Below are positions 1-5,233 of a stretch of 8,010 bases of DNA, piece after piece; the stretch's first letter is position 1, and the number at the start of each line of letters is the position of its first letter. The translations under genes were made by a program, and so were the position numbers. The notes beneath the pieces were generated by a model. That model was not told where the DNA came from and made no database searches. It was given only the letters and a program-made list of their open reading frames with translations. The stretch is from Candidatus Saccharibacteria bacterium UBA5150 (GTDB lineage: Bacteria > Patescibacteriota > Saccharimonadia > Saccharimonadales > UBA4665), in NCBI GenBank assembly GCA_002413795.1, contig DHXS01000010.1:1-8010 (forward strand), given 5' to 3'.

Positions 1-500
1 CGCCCTATGGCGGCGGCGACGGCATGCTGCTGCGGCCCGAGCCGGTGGTGGCGGCCATTGAGCAGGCTAAGCAGGCCGACCCGGGCGCCAAGGTGATCCT
101 GCCGACGCCACGCGGCGCAACCTATAAACAATCACACGCCAAGCACCTGGCCGCTGAAAAGGCGGGGCTGATCTTGGTCTGTCCGCGCTACGAAGGCTAC
201 GACGAGCGTATTACCGAATGGACGGACGCCAGTTTCAGTATCGGCAACTATGTCTTAACCGGCGGCGAACTGCCGGCCATGATTATTATTGATTCGGTGG
301 TGCGCTTACTGCCCGGAGTACTCGGGGGTGAGACCTCGGCAGACATAGAATCCTTCCAGACTGATGACAAAACGGTGGAATTTCCCCAATACACCCGGCC
401 GGAAGATTTCCGGGGGCTTAAAGTTCCCGAGGTGTTGCTCAGCGGCCACCATGCTGACATCGAGGCCTGGCGGCGCAAACACAGCCGACCCGGTTCTTAA
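1..500 (+). CDS. trmD: tRNA (guanine-N1)-methyltransferase TrmD, 3' part
   Basis: SAM-dependent enzyme that methylates N1 of G37 in tRNA and so prevents +1 frameshifting. The reading frame is open from base 3 to the TAA at 498-500; the N-terminus lies off the window. Visible hallmarks are the PYGGGDGM loop (bases 3-26), CPRYEGYDER (180-209), SIGNYVLTGGELPAM and the DSVVR..PGVLG knot region (about 237-327), and PQYTRPEDFRGLKVPEVLLSGHHADIEAWRR near the end. From my memory of E. coli TrmD, the usual CGRYEG glycine (G113) is proline here and the catalytic Asp169 position (EDSF) is glutamate (IESF, codon 348-350); Arg114, Glu116 and Arg154 counterparts are kept. The protein stops a few residues after WRRKHS, lacking the roughly 25-30 residue C-terminal helical tail. 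The other two frames after the stop show no continuation, so this looks natural rather than frameshifted. The family assignment is very secure. Confidence 0.96.
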   Translation, partial: PYGGGDGMLLRPEPVVAAIEQAKQADPGAKVILPTPRGATYKQSHAKHLAAEKAGLILVCPRYEGYDERITEWTDASFSIGNYVLTGGELPAMIIIDSVVRLLPGVLGGETSADIESFQTDDKTVEFPQYTRPEDFRGLKVPEVLLSGHHADIEAWRRKHSRPGS

Positions 501-895
501 CGCCCTTTGTCGTCCTTGGGCTTGGATAATAATGAATTGCCGTCACGCAAGCCGCTGACTTGCAAGTCATGCCTACCGCCGCCGGTATGCTGCTGTCCGG
601 CCGGTTGGGGGTTGTTGGCGGTGCCCGATGGAGAAGCCAGGACGGGTTCGGTGGATAATTTGGGAAGTTCCGGAGCATTGCCAACGGCCAAAGGCGGCAA
701 GGCGGGCTGGGGCGCACCGACCGGAGAGTTACGATGGCTGGAGGCAACCGCCGTTTTACTAAGCTTTGTAGGCGACTGCAATAGTACGAAGCCGAAACAG
801 AAGAGAGTTATAACGAAGAGGGGTGGGATAACCAGCATGGCGCCGGGGCCGGCTTCCCGACTGGCGGGTCGTGATGAATATTTGATTGCTGACAA
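497..895 (-). CDS. Small single-pass membrane protein with disordered tail, unknown function
   Basis: I do not recognise this 132-residue protein. It has a short N-terminus with Arg and Lys residues (residues 1-19), one strongly hydrophobic segment at about residues 20-40 (MLVIPPLFVITLFCFGFVLLQ region), then some 90 residues rich in Pro, Ser, Ala, Gly and Gln with no Cys and no recognisable fold. This suggests an inner-membrane anchor (N-in) with a flexible extracytoplasmic tail. The start is TTG at 893-895, chosen because AGGAG (902-906) sits 6 bases upstream; the in-frame ATG at 838 has no comparable ribosome site and would remove only the cytoplasmic lead. An extended -10 promoter lies just upstream. 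Its TAA shares the palindrome TTAA with the stop of trmD, which converges on it. It lies 69 bp downstream of the histidine kinase on the same strand. The start signals and membrane segment favour a real gene over the opposite-strand frame at 507-920, but no homologue is known to me. Confidence 0.62.
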   Translation of the reverse strand: MSAIKYSSRPASREAGPGAMLVIPPLFVITLFCFGFVLLQSPTKLSKTAVASSHRNSPVGAPQPALPPLAVGNAPELPKLSTEPVLASPSGTANNPQPAGQQHTGGGRHDLQVSGLRDGNSLLSKPKDDKGR

Positions 896-901
896 AGGCT
901 A

Positions 902-906
902 CTCCT
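902..906 (-). promoter_or_regulatory. Ribosome binding site deciding the TTG start at 895
   Basis: The minus strand reads AGGAG, six bases before TTG. This is the best Shine-Dalgarno match near either candidate start of the small membrane protein, so it supports the non-ATG start. Confidence 0.6.
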
Positions 907-927
907 GGCCAAGGCCTTAAAGGACCC

Positions 928-936
928 AGTATAGCA
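928..936 (-). promoter_or_regulatory. Extended -10 promoter for the small membrane protein gene
   Basis: The minus strand reads TGCTATACT: a TATACT hexamer (928-933) preceded by TG one base upstream, the classic sigma70 extended -10. The predicted transcription start near 921 gives a leader of about 25 bases that contains the AGGAG site. No good -35 box is visible, which is common for extended -10 promoters. It means the membrane protein gene need not depend on read-through from the two-component operon. Confidence 0.55.
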
Positions 937-950
937 GTTAATTAAACCGC

Positions 951-974
951 CACTGTAAGCATTTTCACTGTAAG
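951..974. repeat. 9-bp direct repeat CACTGTAAG, 15-bp period
   Basis: CACTGTAAG occurs at 951-959 and again at 966-974, separated by six bases. The pair spans the stop codon of the histidine kinase gene and lies at roughly -30 to -53 relative to the predicted start of the downstream small gene. It could be a regulator site over the -35 region, or chance. Confidence 0.4.
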
Positions 975-1705
975 GGTAAGCGCAGTATAAACTGGGTGCC
1001 GTGCCGCCGTGAGCTGGTAACGGTGATTGAGCCTTTGAAATCCTGACGAGTATAGTGCTCGACAATGGCCAGGCCGATGCCAAGGCCATAGCCGCCCTGG
1101 CTCTTGGTGGTGTAGAAGGGCTTGAAGAGGTGTTCTAACTGCTCGAGCGTAATGCCCTTGCCCCAGTCAATAACCTTGATGGTTAGGGAGTGCCGCTGCC
1201 GCCTCATGGTTACGCGCACCGGTCTGGCGAGAGCGGTAGTGGTGTCGCCTTCGTAGGCGTCGATGGCGTTCATAATAAGGTTCGTCATAACGTGCTGGAA
1301 CTTGATAGGATCGCCGAATAGCCGGCAGCCCGGCAGTGTTTCGATAAGCAGGTCCACGCCGACACTGCGGGCCGAGGGCATAACTATTCGGCTTACCTGT
1401 TCCAATTGCTGCCTGACCGAGAACTTAACCGGCCGGCTTTCCTGGCGCAGCTGCTGGCGGGCGGCTTCGACGTAGCGCCTCAGCAAGCGAATGTTGCGGC
1501 GAACGTGCCGCAAGCCCGGCGACACCTGGTTGCTGACTTGCTCAAGATGCAATAGGGCGGCGGCCAGGGGATTACTGATCTGGTGCAACAGGCTGGCGCT
1601 GAGGCGGCCGATTTCGGCCAGCCGCTGCATCTCCTGAAGCTGGGAAAGCGCCAGCTCTTCGCCAAAGTCGATGAGCGGAGGTTCAATGTGAGGATTTTGT
1701 ATCAT
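965..1705 (-). CDS. Soluble sensor-less histidine kinase
   Basis: Autophosphorylating kinase of a two-component system, 246 residues. Residues 1-30 are a short polar lead with no transmembrane or recognisable sensor domain. The dimerisation helix carries the phospho-acceptor H41 in GRLSASLLHQISNPLAA. The ATPase domain follows with the N-box (TNLIMNAIDA), G1 (DWGKGI), F-box (LFKPFYTTK) and G2 (GYGLGIGLAIVE). This layout, with xNPL after the histidine and PFYTTK, resembles the NtrB/ZraS kinase class. The residue after the histidine is Gln instead of the usual Glu/Asp that assists autophosphorylation, while Asn45 at +4, linked to phosphatase activity in HisKA proteins, is kept. The ATG at 1705 lies 5 bp after the response regulator's TGA, so the two are co-transcribed and probably translationally coupled; only a weak GGAAAG lies upstream. 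The signal may come through a partner protein or a small cytoplasmic ligand. Confidence 0.93.
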   Translation of the reverse strand: MIQNPHIEPPLIDFGEELALSQLQEMQRLAEIGRLSASLLHQISNPLAAALLHLEQVSNQVSPGLRHVRRNIRLLRRYVEAARQQLRQESRPVKFSVRQQLEQVSRIVMPSARSVGVDLLIETLPGCRLFGDPIKFQHVMTNLIMNAIDAYEGDTTTALARPVRVTMRRQRHSLTIKVIDWGKGITLEQLEHLFKPFYTTKSQGGYGLGIGLAIVEHYTRQDFKGSITVTSSRRHGTQFILRLPLQ

Positions 1706-1710
1706 GGCGA

Positions 1711-2436
1711 TCAGTTCTTTCCGGCGGCAGCGGCTAGCGGTGCGTTTTCCAGCTTATAGCCCAGGCCGTGGACGGTACGTATTAAAGACCGGCCAAACGG
1801 CCGGTCGATTTTGTCGCGCAGATGTTTAATGTGCACATCCACGGTGTTGGTCCAGGTGGTATCCGAACCTTGCCAGGCGCGGCGCGTCAGGGCTTGACGG
1901 CTGACGACACTGCCGGCGCTTTCCATCAGGCATTCCAAAAGGGCGAATTCCTTGCGGCGAAGAATAATAGGCTGCCCACCGCGGCTGACCGTGTAGGCTT
2001 GCCGGTCAAGTACCAGGTCGCCGACCGTCAGCAGGCCGCTAAGCGAGGCCGGCGGCTGGTCCTGCCCGCGGCCCAGGGCCCTCAGGCGGGCCTTAAGTTC
2101 ACCCAGGCTGAAAGGCTTGGTCAGGTAGTCGTTGGCGCCGGCGTCGAGCAGGTTAATTTTGGTCAGCACCTTGCTTTCGCCGCTGAGAATTAAAATCGGG
2201 GCCTTGAGGCCCCGTTCGCGCAATTGCTGGCAGATAATAAGGCCTGACAGATCAGGCAGGTTGAGGTCCAGAATAATAATGTCGTAATGCTCGATGTCGG
2301 TTTTATAAAGGGCCAGCTTGCCGGTGTTGGCGATATCGATATCGTAACTGCTCCGCATGGCCTGGGCTAAGGCCCCGGCGATGCTGCGATCATCTTCGAC
2401 TAGAAGGATCTTTTGCAGGCTCTGCATAATGCTCAT
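1711..2436 (-). CDS. PhoB/OmpR-family response regulator
   Basis: DNA-binding transcription regulator of 241 residues, partner of the kinase downstream. The receiver domain (about residues 8-125) has the acidic pocket E14/D15/D16, phospho-acceptor D57 in ILDLNLPD, the switch Ser85 (LILSGE) and Lys107 in LTKPF. The C-terminal winged helix (about residues 135-230) has RRKEFALLECLM, then NTVDVHIKHLRDKID as recognition helix and IRTVHGLGYKL as the wing, all typical of the OmpR/PhoB class. The start is the ATG at 2436, with a modest AGG a few bases upstream; an in-frame ATG at 2427 has no ribosome site. It is first in its operon, and an AT-rich leader with an 11-bp-spaced repeat lies just upstream, suggesting autoregulation. 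The regulated process cannot be read from the protein. The family is certain, the specific name is not. Confidence 0.95.
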   Translation of the reverse strand: MSIMQSLQKILLVEDDRSIAGALAQAMRSSYDIDIANTGKLALYKTDIEHYDIIILDLNLPDLSGLIICQQLRERGLKAPILILSGESKVLTKINLLDAGANDYLTKPFSLGELKARLRALGRGQDQPPASLSGLLTVGDLVLDRQAYTVSRGGQPIILRRKEFALLECLMESAGSVVSRQALTRRAWQGSDTTWTNTVDVHIKHLRDKIDRPFGRSLIRTVHGLGYKLENAPLAAAAGKN

Positions 2437-2443
2437 TATCGCC

Positions 2444-2466
2444 TAAAAACATTAAAAAACTATTAA
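2444..2466. repeat. AT-rich leader with an 11-bp-spaced direct repeat before the response regulator gene
   Basis: On the + strand ATTAA occurs at 2451-2455 and 2462-2466, 11 bp apart, inside a run of A-rich sequence; on the minus strand this reads as two TTAAT-containing units followed by T-runs. PhoB/OmpR proteins bind direct repeats at this spacing, so an autoregulatory site is possible. Low sequence complexity makes chance a serious alternative. The promoter of the regulator gene must lie in or near here, but I cannot assign boxes with confidence. Confidence 0.3.
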
Positions 2467-2508
2467 ATCCCAAGTTTTCGCAATCGTAACATAATACTCA
2501 GTTGTTGT

Positions 2509-3105
2509 CTAGGCTTTTTTGAAACGTTCGGCGGCTTCCTGCCAGTTGGCCACGTGCCACCAGGCGGCCACGTAATCGGCGCGCTTGTAGGTGTAGTCCA
2601 GGTAGTAGGCGTGTTCCCAAACGTCCAGGCCGAGGATGGGCACCGGCTGGCCGCCGCTGATCGGGTTGTCCTGGTTCGGCGTGGTGGCGATGGACAGGTC
2701 GGGCAGGAGCCAGGCCCAGCCGCTGCCAAAGACTCCCAGCGAGGCTTTGGTGAATTCATCCATAAAGGCCTGGAACGAGCCATACTTTTGCTTTAGCCCG
2801 GCGCCCAGCTCGCCGGAGGGCTCTCCCTGCTCGGTTGGCGACAGGAACTTCCAGAACATGGTGTGGTTATAATGGCCGCCGCCGTGGTTGCGAACCACTG
2901 ATCGGACCTTTTCGGGCACGGCGTCGAGGTTACCCAGTAATTCCTCCAGAGATTTATCCTTTAGTTCGGGCGCGGCCTCGATGGCGGCGTTCAGCTTGTC
3001 GACATAGGTTTGGTGGTGCTTGTCGTGATGCAATTCCATGATGTCTTTGCTGATGTACTTGCCAAAGGCGTCGTAGCCGTAGTCCAAATCAGGCAGTGTG
3101 AACAT
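2509..3105 (-). CDS. sodA: Superoxide dismutase, Mn-type (Fe/Mn family)
   Basis: Dismutates superoxide to oxygen and hydrogen peroxide. The protein is 198 residues, close to the usual size, with no signal peptide, so it is cytoplasmic. Metal ligands are H26 (MELHHDKHHQTYV), H81 (GGGHYNHTMFW), D161 and H165 (GLDVWEHAYY); Tyr34 is the gateway tyrosine. Gly77 together with Gln145 in TPNQDNP is the manganese-enzyme pattern, whereas iron enzymes place the active-site Gln near position 69-77. Metal use still needs a test, since some members accept both. The start is the ATG at 3105 because AGAGGGG (3111-3117) lies 5 bases upstream and the protein then begins MFTLPDLDY, like family members. A longer frame from a GTG at 3189 would run back into the Crp/Fnr gene. 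It follows that regulator by 53 bp on the same strand, which suggests co-regulation with an oxygen or redox response. No terminator hairpin is seen after it. Confidence 0.96.
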   Translation of the reverse strand: MFTLPDLDYGYDAFGKYISKDIMELHHDKHHQTYVDKLNAAIEAAPELKDKSLEELLGNLDAVPEKVRSVVRNHGGGHYNHTMFWKFLSPTEQGEPSGELGAGLKQKYGSFQAFMDEFTKASLGVFGSGWAWLLPDLSIATTPNQDNPISGGQPVPILGLDVWEHAYYLDYTYKRADYVAAWWHVANWQEAAERFKKA

Positions 3106-3110
3106 AGAAA

Positions 3111-3117
3111 CCCCTCT
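3111..3117 (-). promoter_or_regulatory. Strong ribosome binding site of superoxide dismutase
   Basis: The minus strand reads AGAGGGG, five bases before the ATG at 3105. It fixes the start of the dismutase and rules out the longer frame from 3189. Confidence 0.75.
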
Positions 3118-3158
3118 TTTTACGTTATAACCATTGTAAACCCGGACCGGCCCGGAGG

Positions 3159-3857
3159 CTAGTCTATAAACTTCATAAGGTCGGGCCACATAATTGTCGA
3201 TTCGTCCTGGCCGATGGTATTTACCAGTGACATCAGGTCTTTGACTACCAGATGGTGCTGGTCGTCGTAGCTGATAACGCCCCTTTTTTGCAGGCGGCCC
3301 AGCGACCGCCCGAAAGTCTCGCGGGTCATGTTAATGGAATGGGCCATATCTTCGTGGGTGATGTTGGCGTTGATAACGGTGCCCTCGGGGGTTTTTTGGC
3401 CGAAACGGTTAGCCAGCGACAGCAGACGGAAGGCACAGCGCTCGCGGGCGTCGGAGTAGAGCAGGTTATCGATTCGGCCGGCATAACGCAGGTAGCGCTG
3501 GACCATCTCTTCCAGTAATTCGAACATCACATCCTGGTTTTTATTCACCAGGCTCAGGAACGATGATTTGGAAATGATTCGGACCGTTACCGGCTCGATG
3601 GCTTCGTAGTAAACGTTGCGCATCTGGTCGCGGAAGATCCAGATCATCGGAAAAAAGTCGCCCGGCCCGAAAAAGTGCGTGACGTGCTCGTCGCCTTGCT
3701 TGGTCAGCGAATAAATCTTGAGCAGGCCGGTTTCAATGAAGTAGACACCTTGCGGATCGTCCTCGGCGCGGATGATAATCTCGTTTTTTTGATAAGAACG
3801 CGACCGGCCTTCTTGAAAGAGGGCTTTCAGCTTGTCCGATTTGACTCCGTCTGCCAT
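3159..3857 (-). CDS. Crp/Fnr-family transcription regulator
   Basis: Transcription factor of 232 residues from the ATG at 3857. An N-terminal cyclic-nucleotide-binding-like beta barrel spans about residues 10-125 (IIRAEDDPQGVYFIETGLLKIY, then HFFGPGDFF), followed by the long dimer helix (LLEEMVQRYLRY region) and a C-terminal winged helix-turn-helix, ITHEDMAHSINMTRETFGRSLGRLQKRGVI, at about 166-195. The Arg/Ser phosphate-binding cassette of true cAMP receptors is not visible, and there is no N-terminal cysteine cluster as in oxygen-sensing Fnr; the only cysteine is C141. The ligand is therefore unknown, possibly redox or a small molecule. The frame could extend to a TTG at 3914, but that stretch is the promoter itself (TTGACA and TATACT), so the ATG at 3857 is right; its weak GGGA site is 8 bases upstream. 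The superoxide dismutase gene follows, and glmM is divergent. Confidence 0.93.
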   Translation of the reverse strand: MADGVKSDKLKALFQEGRSRSYQKNEIIIRAEDDPQGVYFIETGLLKIYSLTKQGDEHVTHFFGPGDFFPMIWIFRDQMRNVYYEAIEPVTVRIISKSSFLSLVNKNQDVMFELLEEMVQRYLRYAGRIDNLLYSDARERCAFRLLSLANRFGQKTPEGTVINANITHEDMAHSINMTRETFGRSLGRLQKRGVISYDDQHHLVVKDLMSLVNTIGQDESTIMWPDLMKFID

Positions 3858-3886
3858 GGGCTCGTCCCGTCCGCTGTTGCCCCGCA

Positions 3887-3909
3887 AGTATATACCTATC
3901 GGTATTACT
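3887..3909. promoter_or_regulatory. Dyad operator inside the Crp/Fnr promoter
   Basis: The core ATACC-TATC-GGTAT (3892-3905) is a perfect 5-N4-5 inverted repeat. Allowing one extra base on the left arm, it extends to AGTATATACC (3887-3896) and GGTATTACT (3901-3909). It fills the spacer and overlaps the -10 and the edge of the -35. Its 5-4-5 geometry equals that of Fnr-type boxes, so autorepression by the adjacent regulator is likely. The same site sits just upstream of glmM on the other side. Confidence 0.5.
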
Positions 3910-3914
3910 GTCAA
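3887..3914 (-). promoter_or_regulatory. Near-consensus sigma70 promoter of the Crp/Fnr gene
   Basis: The minus strand has a perfect -35 TTGACA (3909-3914), a 16-bp spacer and a -10 TATACT (3887-3892). Transcription should start near 3880, about 23 bases before the ATG at 3857. This is the strongest promoter in the window and probably also serves the superoxide dismutase gene, for which I found no clear promoter of its own. Confidence 0.75.
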
Positions 3915-3920
3915 GGGCTG

Positions 3921-3926
3921 TATACT
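3921..3926 (+). promoter_or_regulatory. -10 box for glmM, giving a near-leaderless message
   Basis: TATACT ends 11 bases before the ATG at 3938. With the usual 6-base gap to the start of transcription, the message would begin near 3933, leaving about five leader bases. Only a weak GGA precedes the ATG, and no convincing -35 is present. Confidence 0.4.
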
Positions 3927-3937
3927 GGATAAATACT

Positions 3938-5233
3938 ATGAGCAGGGAGCTTTTTGGAACCGATGGGGTAAGGGGATTGGCGGGGACTTACCCGCTGGAT
4001 GAGGCCGGATCGGTCCGGATCGGCATGGCCGTAGGCACTCACTTTGCCCAGCCCGGGCAAGGTGTGGTGATCGGCTGGGACCCGCGCGAATCATCGGCCG
4101 GCCTGGTAGACGGTTTGATAAAGGGCCTTACCGCCGTCGGCGTTAACGTTACCAAAGCCGGCGTATTGCCGACGCCCGGTTTGGCCTATCTGACTAGGGA
4201 GGGCAAAGACTTCGTGGCCGGGGTGATGGTCACCGCCAGTCATAATCCTTACCAATACAACGGCGTCAAGGTTTTTGATGCCGATGGCGGCAAATTAACA
4301 GATGAAATCGAGACAACACTTAACAAGTTAATTGTTGACGGGGTAGAGGAGCGGGGCAGCGGCGAGGTTAAAGAAGCTACGGAGCTGGTGAAGAGTTATG
4401 AAGATTTCCTGGTAGCCTCAGCCGGCGATTTTCGCCTGGATGGCACCGCCCTGGCCGTTGACAGCGCCAATGGCGCGGCCTACGGCTTGGCAGCCAGGGT
4501 GTTTGAACGCTTGGGCGCAGAGGTGACCGCGTTGTTCGACAAGCCCGACGGCCGCAATATCAACGACGGCTGCAGCGCCACCGACACCAAGGCGCTCAGC
4601 CAGCGTGTGGTAGCCGATAAACTGGCGTTTGGGGTGGCCCTGGACGGCGACGCCGACCGCCTAATGCTAATCGACGAACAGGGCCGCCAGCTGAACGGCG
4701 ACCATATAATGTATATCTTGGCCGCGGCCGGCAATTTGCCCGGTGTCGTCCTGACGGTTATGAGCAATTTGGGCGTTGAGAATGCCCTAAAAGCCAAGGG
4801 TATTAAGGTAGAACGAGCCCAGGTCGGTGATCGCTACGTGCTGGAAAGCTTACGCAAAACGGGCTTTAAGCTAGGCGGTGAACAATCGGGGCACATCATT
4901 TTACCGGCTTTAATTGAGGCCGGCGATGCTTTGCTTGTTGCCATACAAGTTATAAAAGCGACTCAGACTTCAGGTAAGACACTGGCCGAGTGGCGAGACG
5001 AAGTCACCATGCTGTCCCAGGCTCTGGTTAATATGCCGCTGGCCGACAAAAAGGCTTTAGGCAAGCCCGAGGTCCAAGCCTTTATTAAGGCACAAACGGC
5101 CCAACTGGGCGACAAGGGCCGCCTGCTGGTCCGCCCGTCCGGCACCGAACCGTTGGCCCGGGTAATGGTCGAGGCCCCCGATGCCCAGGCCTTGGCCGAA
5201 CAGATTGTCGCCAAGTTAAAGGAGCTGTTATGA
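3938..5233 (+). CDS. glmM: Phosphoglucosamine mutase (alpha-D-phosphohexomutase family)
   Basis: Interconverts sugar 6- and 1-phosphates; the glucosamine version feeds UDP-N-acetylglucosamine for peptidoglycan. The protein has 431 residues, close to the GlmM norm of about 445. It opens with the typical MSRELFGTDGVRG. The phosphoserine is S101 in TASHNPYQYNGVKVF, the metal loop is DGDADR (236-241), the sugar-specificity loop is GEQSGH (314-319), and the phosphate-binding loop is RPSGTEP (399-405) in the last domain. GEQSGH and the FGTDGVRG start fit GlmM better than PMM/PGM, which usually carry GGEMSGH-like or other loops, but substrate range in this family is not certain from motifs. It is divergent from the Crp/Fnr gene, has almost no leader, and its TGA overlaps the start of the next gene by ATGA. 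Confidence 0.9.
   Translation: MSRELFGTDGVRGLAGTYPLDEAGSVRIGMAVGTHFAQPGQGVVIGWDPRESSAGLVDGLIKGLTAVGVNVTKAGVLPTPGLAYLTREGKDFVAGVMVTASHNPYQYNGVKVFDADGGKLTDEIETTLNKLIVDGVEERGSGEVKEATELVKSYEDFLVASAGDFRLDGTALAVDSANGAAYGLAARVFERLGAEVTALFDKPDGRNINDGCSATDTKALSQRVVADKLAFGVALDGDADRLMLIDEQGRQLNGDHIMYILAAAGNLPGVVLTVMSNLGVENALKAKGIKVERAQVGDRYVLESLRKTGFKLGGEQSGHIILPALIEAGDALLVAIQVIKATQTSGKTLAEWRDEVTMLSQALVNMPLADKKALGKPEVQAFIKAQTAQLGDKGRLLVRPSGTEPLARVMVEAPDAQALAEQIVAKLKELL
5218..5224 (+). promoter_or_regulatory. Strong ribosome binding site inside the end of glmM
   Basis: AAAGGAG lies five bases before the ATG at 5230, within the last codons of glmM. It supports that start and independent re-initiation on the downstream acetyltransferase. 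Confidence 0.65.

Noticed and set aside
507..920. + strand frame opposite the small membrane protein
   Set aside because: It has no ribosome site or domain and an odd Cys/Pro/Trp-rich composition. The minus-strand frame has a promoter, AGGAG and a clean membrane segment.
2781..2790. CATACTTTTG copy matching the repeat unit upstream of riboflavin kinase
   Set aside because: It is a single copy inside the dismutase coding region, explained by codons for a conserved Gln/Lys-Tyr-Gly stretch, with no second unit 11 bp away.
3139..3156. GC-rich CCGG-containing hairpin between Crp/Fnr and dismutase genes as a terminator
   Set aside because: The stem is only about four to five base pairs and is followed by GTTTAC rather than a T-run, so it is a poor intrinsic terminator.
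3106..3189. N-terminal extension of superoxide dismutase from GTG at 3189
   Set aside because: It overlaps the regulator gene and ignores the strong AGAGGGG site before ATG 3105, from which metal ligands fall at the standard numbering (H26, H81).
3858..3914. N-terminal extension of the Crp/Fnr protein from TTG at 3914
   Set aside because: The codons would coincide with the -35 and -10 boxes of its promoter, and the resulting residues do not resemble the family. The ATG at 3857 suits better.
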